Shown: positions 11,801 to 21,533 of the stretch, in pieces
Position numbering within the stretch: position 1 is the first letter of the stretch
How the letters are laid out: each line of letters opens with the position of its first letter
Origin: Callipepla californica brunnescens
Taxonomy: Eukaryota; Chordata; Aves; Galliformes; Odontophoridae
Assembly: GCA_023055505.1 (NCBI GenBank)
Contig: JALIRH010000036.1
Span: 1,240,001-1,304,000 of the forward strand
Length of the DNA: 64,000 nt
Reading direction: 5' to 3'
Program-made: the position numbers and the translations under genes
Notes under the pieces: model-generated
Databases searched by the model: none
Told to the model about the DNA's origin: nothing
What the model saw: the letters and a program-made list of their open reading frames with translations, nothing else

Positions 11801-14155
11801 GCAGTAAGTGCAAAGCAAAGCACTGCCGAGGCCAGGATGGGAAGAGAGGAACTGCCCTGAGAAGAAACCATTGGAATGGTTGCTAATTCTTTCTTCTCTT
11901 CCCAAATCAAATCCAACTGATGCTTTGAGAGATCTGGGTGGGCTGTATGCCCAAAATGCAGCTTCCATTACTTTGGATGAGAAGAAATACTGAAGCAGTT
12001 GGGGAACACTGACAATACTGTTATAAAGCTTAATCATCATCTGAGATTTCCAGACATAAGAAGTTGATGAGAAGATGAGCACTGACGGGAGAGAAAAGAA
12101 AGAGAAATGGGTTGGGACAGACTCTCAAACTGAACAGACTCAGTCTGGATCCAAGGGAGGTGCTAAAAGTTCACAACAAGAAGGAAAGCATGGGGGGAAG
12201 GCAGGAGTGGCTGAGAGCCATTAAGAGACAGGAAAATGCTTGGGTCAGAAGGAACCCCAGCTGGGGCACTGGGAGATGTGGGAGAACAGCACTGGGTTTG
12301 GTTGGGAAAGGGGAAAGGGGAAAGGGAATAGGGGAAATGGGAAAAAGGAAAAGGGGAAAGGGGGAAGCTTCACTCAGGCAGGCAGAAAAGAATCCATCAG
12401 TTTTTCCTCAAACTGCTTCTTCCTTAAAATAGATATATTTATATATATCTGTATATTTAAAATCAGCTCAGAATATTTAGGGCAACCTAGCTGAGTATAA
12501 TAAAAATTGCCACTCAAGGTCACGAGCACAGAAAGAGCTTGAATAAGTGACTGCAAATTGATGACTGAGAGAGGAAAGACCTCGTCCTTTTGCATGTGGA
12601 GCCAACAGAGCAGTTCCCTGACCTCAGCCCATTCTCCGGAGCTCTTCTCCCACATCCTTTTACCCCTCACCATCTCCTGCAGGGACACACCTCAGACACT
12701 GCCCAGGCACCAGGGATTTTCTGCACCCCCATGGCAGCTCTTACATTATCCCTTCTTTGAGCAGCCAGGCAGCTCAATAGCAGCAGTGGGAGCCCTGGTG
12801 CTTGTTGGGAGGCATGAACTGTGAGGTGATCTGCTAAAGCTGGATCAGCGGTGGCTTTGGGATCTGATGGGAAACGTGGCAGTCTTAATACTTCTTTATT
12901 TTAATTTTTTTTTCCCCTGATGCTTCTCTGCAAATTACTAGCTCAGATTCCTGACCTGTATATCCTGCATTTAGGATGTTCCAGAGCGTTTTCATTTATT
13001 CCTAATATTGGAAGCGGTGCTATTTTAATAAAAGCACCAAAATACCAAACAGGGTTTCAGAGCATCACAGCAAAATAAGGGTTGAGAGCCACAGCTGCAT
13101 GAAACAGGGATTTAACTCTTCTGTAGCAGCTTTATGGCTGACCAGGAAAGTGAGAGGAAGCACAGTTTTCCTAAGGAGCTGGCACAGGATATTCAGCCGT
13201 TCAAAGGGCTCGTTGTGGAACGTATTTACCGGGAAGAAACCGATGTCTGGAAGAGAATCAGCTCTGGGCACAACGAAATTGAAAAGGCTCCTTCACTGCC
13301 TATGCAACTTCAGCCTATAAATCAAAACAATTTATTCCTTAGCTTGCAGCTAAAAAGAAACCAACACCATTTTAACGGACTCCTTTGTTGGGAGCATGCA
13401 ATTACAGCCCGACCAAAAGGCAGTTTGGGTCACTGCAGGCAGGACACACAGACAGCCCTCCTTCCCTCCGAGGGAACACACATAACACAGCGACGTGCAC
13501 ACTGCGCTGGGAGCAGCAGAGCTTTACCTTTCTGGAGCTTAGAGGCATTGTCCTGTATCCAGCTGAACAGATTGGCAAAGTCACAGTCACAGACCCAAGG
13601 GTTGCCCTCCAAGCGTATAGTCCGCAGGGAGGGAAGCGCTTCTAGGGCTGCCACGTTTAGGCTCTGTAAGTTATTGTCATTCAATTCTAACACTTGGAGC
13701 TGTTCCAGGTTCTCAAAAGCAGCCTCGTCCACATCCACCAGGTTATTGTTTCCCAGGCTGAGTTTTATCAGTTTTTCGGCCGATTTGAATATCCCGGCGT
13801 CAAGCTGCGTTAAGTTATTGTAGCTTAAGTCTAAATAGACCAGTTTGGTAGAACTGCTAAAAGTGCCCTCTTCTAAAGAGGTGAGGGAGTTATTCCTGAA
13901 GTCCAAATAGACTAGGTCTCCATAAAATATAAAGAAATCAGCTGGTATCGCCTGGATGTTGTTATCGGCTATGAGAAGTTTCCGTACATCCAATGGAAAT
14001 GGATTGGGAACACTGGGGAGTCCTTGATCCCGGCAGTCTATGGTGTGGTAGTCCATACAGCTACAGACAGCAGGGCAGAGATGACCCACGGGCAAGAAGA
14101 TCAGGCAGGCAAAGACAGAAAAAGGTAGAAGGCAGAAAGGAAAGCATGGCCACAT
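2577..14155 (-). CDS. LRRC38: LRRC38, BK channel gamma subunit (2 exons)
   Basis: The coding sequence is complement(join(2577..2830,13528..14155)), 293 residues, against 294 as I recall for the human protein. LRRC38 is one of four LRRC26-family gamma subunits that associate with BK (KCNMA1) potassium channels at the plasma membrane and shift their voltage dependence. Visible in order: a signal peptide (about 1-26), an LRRNT cap with cysteines 27/31/33/41, five 24-residue leucine-rich repeats (57-176), an LRRCT cap with cysteines 189/191/216/238, a transmembrane helix (about 247-272), and a short cytoplasmic tail ending in 11 mostly acidic residues (283-293). N-glycosylation sequons lie at N88, N114 and N203. 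The start at 14153-14155 is chosen because it leads directly into the hydrophobic signal peptide. The identification rests on near-identity to human LRRC38 through [30 protein letters not shown] and [15 protein letters not shown], and on PDPN and PRDM2 as neighbours. Confidence 0.96.
3500..3545 (-). repeat. MIR-like SINE relic, reverse orientation
   Basis: CCCCAGTTTCCTCATTTACA followed by AGAGGGAAAATAGGGA matches the reverse complement of the MIR core (CCTCAGTTTCCTCATCTGTAAAATGGGGATA). It is short and identified by eye. Confidence 0.4.
5241..5280. repeat. Perfect 20-bp tandem duplication
   Basis: The 20-mer AGCTCTATTCCTGCTCCTGG occurs twice in a row with no mismatch, inside LRRC38 intron 1. 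The identity suggests a recent slippage or copy event. Confidence 0.95.
8849..8878. repeat. 15-bp tandem duplication
   Basis: Two adjacent copies of a CCACCAGTCTCATTG unit inside LRRC38 intron 1, followed by a partial third (CCACC). Simple slippage repeat. Confidence 0.8.
9594..9968 (+). repeat. (AAGGG)n microsatellite, about 370 bp
   Basis: Two copies of a 25-bp flank unit (GAAGGAAAAACAGGAGGAGAA) lead into an uninterrupted AAGGG pentamer run at about 9645-9841 (roughly 39-40 units). A partly interrupted zone follows to 9968, mixing AAGGG and AAAGG units. It lies in LRRC38 intron 1, so LRRC38 pre-mRNA carries the pyrimidine CCCTT strand and the G-rich strand is the template. GGG-AA-GGG spacing fits a G-quadruplex, and the pure purine strand fits triplex DNA. 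Long open frames across it are artefacts of the repeat. Confidence 0.98.
10996..11176 (-). mobile_element. CR1 LINE 3' fragment
   Basis: The left end reads CACAGAACCATACAATCATT, a decayed CR1 octamer end. It is followed by GGTTGGAAAACACC..AAGTCACCAAGTCCAACCCC and a typical CR1 body (CCTCAGTGCCACATCTCCAC). The octamer end on the left places the element on the minus strand. It is diverged and 5'-truncated. Confidence 0.85.
12300..12366 (+). repeat. AAAGGGG-type purine-rich tract
   Basis: An imperfect run of GGGAAAGGGGAAAGGGG units about 2.3 kb from the AAGGG microsatellite, in the same intron and with the same strand bias. Low-complexity sequence with no coding sense. Confidence 0.8.
13528..14155 (-). 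CDS. LRRC38: LRRC38 coding exon 1
   Basis: This exon carries 209 codons plus one base: the signal peptide, LRRNT, five leucine-rich repeats and the first half of LRRCT. The donor is CAGAAAG|GTAAAGC. Frames of similar length on the opposite strand (for example about 13134-13823) are antisense shadows of the leucine-rich repeat code. The upstream in-frame extension (MISWIQ...) has no hydrophobic leader match and is treated as 5'UTR. Confidence 0.96.
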
Positions 14156-14500
14156 CGTCAAGGATTCAGAAGCTGTGATGAGCACCACTTCTACGAGAAG
14201 GACATTTTGCTGAGCTGAGCAGCGGTGCCTGGTACTTGTGTGTGTGTGTGATTGTATCCAGGAGATCACATATCATCACAGATCCGATGGCAGCACACTG
14301 GGGAGGGGGAGGGAGGGAGAGGCTGAAGGCAAGAGGGAGGCAGGCATATGTGAGGATTTACACTGCCAGGGAATGATAATGCTGCACAATGCGAGGGAGG
14401 GAGCGATGATTGGGTAAAAGCGAGGACCTTTCAAAGGACTCCCTTGCTTTTGTGAGCTAAAAAAAGCTGAGAGCCTGTTTGCATATTTGCTGCATATTCC
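14156..14500 (-). promoter_or_regulatory. LRRC38: LRRC38 5'UTR and probable promoter
   Basis: Sequence directly upstream of the LRRC38 ATG. It contains a short GT run (14238-14250), a GGGAGG-rich tract (about 14298-14340), and a CCAAT box on the gene strand (ATTGG at 14409-14413). I see no TATA box and no CpG island. The start site cannot be placed from sequence alone. Confidence 0.35.
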
Positions 14501-15802
14501 GGCAGATTGGAAATCACACCTAATCCTGTGCTTCTGACAGCAGCAGCTCACGCTTCCAAAGCCCTTCAGGTAACAAAATCCATTATTTTGCTGCTTGACC
14601 CATGCCGACATCACAGCGAGCAGTACCCCCAGAAACAGAGGCGAGGGGTGGCAAGCACCCTGCTGACTGCTACACACTCATTTCTATTCCTAAACAGGCA
14701 GCAGAAGGGCAGCGAGGGGGGACAAAGGGCAAGGGGCAGAAGCTGTTTCTGGATGCCCTCTCTTTAGAGCAAGGACATGAACATTACTTAAATAAGACTC
14801 ATTTACCTTTTAACCAAGGAGCATCGTCTGTGGCAATGAGGAATCCGGCTGCAGAAATGAGGGTGTTTTGCTTCCTGTTTTAATGACCAGAACAGATAAC
14901 TTTCTATGATGGCTCTGGGACTGTCCAGCACTAAAGTGGCTCACATCTTCAGTCAGGTCAGCAAGAGGATGGTGATTCTGATTTAAGGGCATTTCATAAC
15001 AATTCAGAGCATCTTTCATTCTGGCTAGGGTACAAACATTGCTATCTGAGATGGCCTGTCACCCCAAACACTCCAAGTTTAAATTTAAACACAGAAAGTG
15101 GTATCACTGTCTCCTTCTGTAAATGATTTTCTTTTGAAGAAACAAGACCCCTTTCCTGCGATAAAAACCTTTCTCGCCAGTCCCACTACTTCTCATGACT
15201 GCAAAGCTGAAGGTTCACAGCATAAGCTGAGCAGTGCCCAATGTATAAAGGAGGAAATCAGTTGGTAAAAGGGAACTTAGAAAAAGAATGCTGGGGTGGG
15301 CACAAAGAGGGAACAGTCACAAACGGGACAGAAGCCAAGGGAGCACTTCCAACTGCCTCTCTGAACCTCAGGGGCCAAGTCCTGTCAAACACCTGTGGTG
15401 ATGATTGAAAATACTGAGATGAACGAGATGCAAAATCCCTCTTGTGCTCAGGATTCATGCCCCGAATCTGCATCACCAGCTAACTGCCACTGGTGATCCT
15501 CATGTAGAACTGATGCCTTGGCCATGTCTTGCAAACACATCTGTAGTTTACTGCTTTCTGCCCCTCTCTAACTCAGTTCAGTCTTTAGGTCAGAGATAAA
15601 GCTGTTCCTGTCACCTGTGAGTAAGCACACCTGACCTGAAGTCTCACACTAACGATGTGCTTAACTTTTCACATTCAGATGGATCACTGGGGAAGTCTCA
15701 ATGTGCAGGATGTAAGGGTCCCTCTGTGCAGACCTTTATTTTCCCCCTTTTGAAGCACACAGAATCAGACTCTGACATTTTCCTTGCAAAGAAGGAATTA
15801 TG

Positions 15803-15905
15803 CCAGCATTATTATGCCTGTTTCACAGATGGGAGACTACAGACACTAAGGCACAGTCTGTGAGAGAACATATCAGTGGCAGAGGTAGGAACAAGCCAGA
15901 GCTTC
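15803..15905 (+). repeat. MIR-like SINE relic (best copy)
   Basis: ATTATTATGCCTGTTTCACAG, then GATGGGAGACTACAGACACTAAGGCACAG and CAGTGGCAGAGGTAGGAACAAG in that order, follow the MIR consensus blocks (CCATTTTACAGATGAGGAAACTGAGGCACAGAG..AGTGGCAGAGCCAGGATT). Four successive blocks in the right order make this the strongest MIR candidate in the window. Confidence 0.6.
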
Positions 15906-16621
15906 CCTGACTTGCTCAAACTCCTTTCTCTATGAAATGGACCTTCCTGCTGCCTGTGTGTGTTCCTGCTGCCGTGGGAGAAGCACTGTAAGCATCCCTC
16001 CCTACACACCTACGCTGCGTTCCTGAATGCAGTTTGCAATTTCTCCAGAGAATCTGTAAGCTTTCCAGTCTGAGATGTTTGCAGAGGGGCTGGCAGAAGG
16101 CTGACAATGATTATTTTGGGCTGGGCATCCTGTAGGTTTGCCAGCAGCCAGGCAGACAGTGCAAGGTGCCAGCACCGAGGGGCTGCAGTGCTGCCGCCAG
16201 CACCTGCTGGGGTCTGACACCTTCCTCTGTCCTCTGATTTCTGAGTGCTTCTCCCAGAGCTGTTTTTCTCTGTGTAACATTTCGCATTTCAGTTTGACAC
16301 TTCCTGTCCCTTCCTTCCTTGGCTATCACTTATTTCTGCACCTCATCTGTTTCCCTTTATTCCCTTTAAATTCTCTTTAATCTTTCTGAAGCTTCACTCC
16401 CTCCTCCCATCTCAGGCGATTTTGCACAGCACAAAGGAGATTCTGAAAAGCCTTCTACCTAATGAGATATTAAAGCTTTACCTCTTTAATCTTTCATTTG
16501 TATGTCAGATACAGTAACCTATATGACTATAGGAAGGGCCCAGCTGCTGTCTGCTGAGTGCACAGCACCCTCTTGTGCCCCATGCACCACGATCCTCCTG
16601 CAAGAAACTACCAGCAGCTTT

Positions 16622-16800
16622 CACAGCATCGCAGCACCATAGAATGGTTGGAGTTGGAAGGGACCCTAAAGGCCATTCAGGTCCAACCCCACTGCACTGA
16701 GCCTGGGCACCCACAGCTCCAGCAGTGCTCACAGCCCCTCCAGCCTGAGCCTGGCTCTGTGGGCAGCCTGTGCCAGCACCTCACTGCCCTTGTTCTCTGA
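16622..16800 (-). mobile_element. CR1 LINE 3' fragment
   Basis: CATAGAATGGTTGGAGTTGG, then AAGGGACCCTAAAGGCCATTCAGGTCCAACCCC, then CCTCCAGCCTGAGCCTGGCTC. It belongs to the same subfamily as the plus-oriented copy at 53690-53890 (both carry a CAGCCTGAGCCTG-type segment, in opposite orientation). Confidence 0.92.
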
Positions 16801-19800
16801 GAAGGGAAGGGAACACAAGGATCAAATCGAGCTTCTATTTCTTGCTTGCGTGAAGACAGAGGAGCCAAACTTCACACCTGCTGCGTGCCGCAACTCCTGG
16901 CACCTGGATTTCATCCTACCTGCGTAATCTGTCGTATCTTTCCGTTGCAGTAACTGGGACACTGAATTACAGATTGGCCGCTGCTTATCAAATTTGGATT
17001 TTTGTGGAGGAAACGTTAAATCATTTCACAATAGATAATGCACATCAGGAACTTCTGCTTGTCTTCAGTTGGCAGGAGTGTGAAAGAACATATGCTTCTT
17101 GATTACTCCCAAGCAAAGCCCTCACAGCTTTCTACTCGTGTTCCAAGAATATTTCCAGTACTAAGTCCATACAGTGCTGAAAAAAGCACAGGGCTCCTAA
17201 TTAGAAAGTGCTGTCCCCAAAAAACAAGGACAAGCAAGGTCAGTCTAAAAAATCACATTTGTGAAACACACAGGGCAACAATCTCCTGGCCAGGGCAGCC
17301 TGGAACTGCCCTACTTTAACCTTTTTTCAGAAAATTATTATTGTTTTACAACGTCTATCACTAAGAGAAACCTCCAAAATACAACAAGGGAGTGACAAGC
17401 CACTCTAGCCCTGGATCTGTGGAGTTCTGCTGGTACTACAGCATGGCAAGCTGCAGGAAACAAAAAAGTACATTCATCTGCTTGTCAATTACAGTAAGAA
17501 ATAGCTTTGGAGGAAGGCTGGCATCTTTTCCATAGAAACTTCCAGCCCTCCCCTTAAGAGTGCTCCTAACTTCCTAAAGCAATTTGGGTAATGGAAGAAA
17601 GAACAAAGAATACTCATAGTACAGACACACAGGAAGGACTCAGACGTCTCAGCTAAGAAATCATTACTTAAGAGAGGCTGAAATAGAAAATGGTCCGTCC
17701 TCGTTTGTATTTGTGAACAGCTAATTAAGCATATTTTCCTGTGGAGGAAGCTATTATTCCAGGCTGATGCTCTGCTGAGCTGAGGTATGCGTCACATCCC
17801 AGGCTGCTGTACCAGGTGCATGTAACCACTGCAAAGGGTTTTCCTAACAATCAGACATAAACAACATGTCCTGGGAACCAGTGTTCAAACCTGACTGACT
17901 GACGATAAGTTAATCAATTAAACACTGAAATCAAGTGCCAAACAACACCCCTGAGCAGGAATCCCATTCTTACTCAGATGCTGATCATTTTGGCTTCAGT
18001 TATTTGCGTGAGAAACACCTTTCCCTGCTATGGCCATACGAGGGGGTTTTTATGAACGCAGCCACCTTTGGACAGTTTTCCACCTGATCTAAAAAGGATT
18101 TAAAAAAACAAACAAACACAAAAGAGAAAGTGGGCATACTCCCTTGTCTTACAAAAGAATGATAGAAACTGTGAGCCGAAGCTTGCCTTATACCTGCCCG
18201 GTCCTTCTTGCTGCAGCTGTTGCTGCCATCAGCTGGGAGGGAAATCACATCAATATTAATCAGCGTGACAGCAGCAGTGATTGAATTTGAAAACTCGAGA
18301 CACTGAAGCCCAGCAGCCAAACGAGAGCAGCCTAAACCCTTCAGAAAAACCTCCATCACCCGTTCCAGGGATGATGTGGCTGTAAGTGACATGTGGTCAC
18401 TATCAACCACATACCATCACTAAAGCACTCACAGAGGAAGGACCTGTGTGAACGGCGGTTCCTTCCCCCCAGCAAGGAGCTGGTATCCAGATGCTGCACT
18501 GCAGTCAGCTCTGCTTGCCACAGTTGCACGCTGGCCCAGGACTAGCACACTGTAAAGCAAATTAAAGATAATTAAAAGTGCAAATTCTCTTGAGCTGTCA
18601 AACAGATAGCTTGATGCATACCCACTGCCAAATAGGTCTGAGATCAATTTGGGACGAGGTGGGTATGACCTGGGATGGCCATATGTAATAAAGCCACAAG
18701 TAAAACTGGACTCCAGCATCCTCCCAGACACTACCAGTCTGGTCAGGTTCACAGGTGGGTCTGCCAAGATCTGAAAGCCCAAAGTTTAATTCAGCTCCTG
18801 TGAAAAGCTGAGTAGAACATGAGTTTTAACCCCTGACTGCCATCATAAACACAGCACACATGCTTAAAAAGACAGGAAAATGATGACTGGGAACTGATTT
18901 CCTCCAAACTGTGTGCTCACTATCTAGAGAGCAACTGGTGACCCTCCATCAAAGCATCAGGAGCAGAATGTGTCCCTGTGCAGTGCAGCTGAGCAGAGGG
19001 TGGAGGACAACTGGTGTCTGTGGTGGGAAATAGAGGTAGAAAACAATGCCAGAGAGGAAAGAAAACAAGAAATGATTCTGGAATATACAGGAAACAAATC
19101 TGTACTGTTTTAGCAGGGCTTACATTGTTCTTACTTATACTCTGTAGGAAATGCTTTGGAGAATTCTTTGTTCAAATTGAAAGCAAGTGGACTTGCAAGT
19201 AATTAAAACAGTTGACAGCTGACACCGATACACACATAATATAAAGAGTATAAAAGTCCTCCCATTCATTTTACTCAGTAGGGAGTAAAAAAGGACTCCA
19301 ATTCATTAACTCTGTAACATTAATGGGCTGAATGTCCTTTCCAAACCAAAGAAGACTATGCGTGTGTAAGGATCTTAGGCAAATTCAAACCAAATAAACA
19401 CCCAGCAAGAAAACAGCTGCACTTACAAACAGGGCAGGGCTATCTTAATTGCAGGTCTTTTAACAACTCCTTGGTCTGCTTTGGGATCTCACAAAGGCAC
19501 TGCGAGCTGCCTTCCTTGGCTGTGTTGTTAGCAACGTTGTGTTGCCAGCAATCTTCCTTGGCTGTGCTGTGGTACGAGCTCAGCACAATGGGAAAAGCAG
19601 GTGAGAAACAACACCAAGGCAGTCATCTGCAATTGCTTCCCTTCACCCATGCACCAAGCTGGCTATTGCTGCACACACTCTGCAGATCTGAACACGCAGG
19701 AAGGATGTTTGTGTCAGCAGGAATTCCAAGCATCACATGAGTGATAGCGATAATGGAAAGAATTATTTCCCTCCTTCGTTGCTCCTCACCATAAAAATAC

Positions 19801-20233
19801 TTTACCAGAAATACAATAAAGTGCTTAAAAGGTCAGACTGTATGTTCAAAACAGCTTGGAAACTGCTCCTTGAGGTGCACCTCCCCATCTTCCAGGTTAT
19901 TCCTCCACAAGTGCACCCTGGGTCCATGCAGCATTAAGAAGTGCAATGGGACACAACAGTGTAGGACTTGAGGCCAAAAAGGAAGAGCAGAATCTTGCGC
20001 TGTGATGAAAGTGGAAGGGAGTGCAAATATGCTTGTGAGCACACGCCTGTACCTGGATGGATAAGCAGTTTCTTTAAAAGATAAAAACCAATCTGAGATC
20101 CTTGAACCAATGGGGAGAAATCCCCTCTTATTTTCACTTTGTAAGCATAATGCACACGTTGAAAAGGCCGTGTACACTTTGCTGTATGGCGAAGAATGTT
20201 TGCAGGACAACAGAAACTCATTATATTTACTGA

Positions 20234-20344
20234 CCACAGAATCACAGAACTGTAGGGGTTGGAAGGGACCTCTAGAGATCACTGAGTTCAACCCTGCTGC
20301 AAAGCAGCTCCCTACAGCACGGGGTTGGACTCGATGATCTGGTA
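20234..20344 (-). mobile_element. CR1 3' end with fold-back tail
   Basis: The left side is a minus-oriented CR1 end with two octamers (CACAGAATCACAGAA) and GGGGTTGGAAGGGACCTCTAGAGATC. The right side (about 20320-20340) reads GGGGTTGGACTCGATGATCT, which is the plus-orientation form of the same segment. The element therefore partly folds back on itself. Confidence 0.85.
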
Positions 20345-20754
20345 TAACTAAAATATCTGCTGTTCATGGTAAGTGATCCTGGTCATTCACTTCTTTGCTC
20401 TGAAGGGATCTTTCAACCCTCTTACAAGTTTCTCTGGCCATACAGAAGTACAGTGTCCTTAGGGAATGCAGTGTACTTTGCCTTAATGGCTTCTGACATT
20501 TCACTCGCCTTGTTAATAAGACAGGCAAAATGTCAGGTACCATCATATCAACGAGTGCAGCAACCCCAGCAGGGAAGCAGTTGGAGCCTCATCACACCAC
20601 CTCTCCATTTGCTTTATAAAAGCATGCTGATAACCAATGCTAATTAATACAATAACCAGCTTTCATCATTGCTTCAGCAATCGCTACCACATTAACACCT
20701 CCTCAGCCTAAACGCTGGCACTGCAGCAGCTTTAAACAGCAGTGCTCCTGAAGG

Positions 20755-20845
20755 TTTCCATAAAGGCTGAAAAAGACCACGAAGATGCTCCAGCCCAACC
20801 ATCAGCCCATCCCCAGCATGCCCACTAACCATGACTCCCTGCACT
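20755..20845 (-). mobile_element. Old CR1 3' fragment
   Basis: GGCTGAAAAAGACCACGAAG, then ATGCTCCAGCCCAACCATCAGCCC and ATGCCCACTAACCATGACTCCC. This is the CR1 variant form AAAAGACC..AAGATCATCAAGTCCAACCATCAACCC..CACTAAACCATG. Diverged. Confidence 0.65.
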
Positions 20846-21464
20846 GGGAGATGGAGGTGGGTTGGTTGCACGGCTCCAGCACCCAGGTCCCACGCTGCTG
20901 TACGATGCAGTTGTGCAAGGGTGACTGCCAGGAGGTGTATCTGTTTTGTTTATTTAGTTTACGTTTGGATGATCTCCATTATACACCTATTTATACAGGC
21001 TTCTAGAATTTCTGGGGCTGTCCCATTTCAGATATGAAAGCTGAGAAACATCACCAAAGGAAGGCAGACTCCCTGGGGAACACTACTGAAGTTAATGGGT
21101 GTTAATGTCAGCTCTGGCCAGGCTGCAGCTCTTGGACATTGCAATTTTTGGGGATTGCCTGACGTCAATCTCTGTATTAATATAAAACTAAACCGACCTC
21201 ACAAAAATGGGATAAGCACTGCCTCTCAAATCCCAGAGTTGAATGGAGCCTGAAAGAAAAAGTGTATTTGCTTCAGGCTCTTGTAAATTTTTCAGGAAGT
21301 TAATGGCACAGAAGATGAAGATGGTAAAAATACTGTGCACGTGGTAATACATGGAACGTTCCATTCTCTCCATTTTCTCAGGCTGTGCTATAAGCAAGAA
21401 GATATTTTTAGGGAAAATGGGATGGCTGCAGACTAGAAATAGAGAAGCCAAAAGTGTCCAGTAC

Positions 21465-21533
21465 AATAAAGCATTTTCAAGCAAAAAAAAAAATTAAAAA
21501 AAAATTAAAAATTAAAAAAAAAGCTAAAATCAA
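21465..21533 (+). repeat. A-rich tract 12 bp after an AATAAA
   Basis: AATAAA at 21465-21470 is followed 12 bp later by an A-rich tract interrupted by TT pairs (21483-21521). The arrangement copies a polyadenylated 3' end and could mark an old retrocopy. It could equally be a poly(A) microsatellite beside a chance hexamer. No recognisable parent gene is visible upstream. Confidence 0.4.

Larger units (their letters stand above)
2831..13527 (-). other. LRRC38: LRRC38 intron 1
   Basis: A 10.7 kb intron with a consensus GTAAAG donor at 13522-13527 and a CTTTGCAG acceptor at 2831-2838. It holds a MIR-like relic, a 20-bp tandem duplication, the large AAGGG microsatellite, a CR1 fragment and an AAAGGGG-type purine tract. 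The interval is otherwise apparently unique sequence with no further exon that I can recognise. Confidence 0.9.

Noticed and set aside
13134..13823. 229-codon plus-strand frame
   Set aside because: Antisense shadow of LRRC38 exon 1, whose minus-strand frame has clear leucine-rich repeats and a human orthologue.
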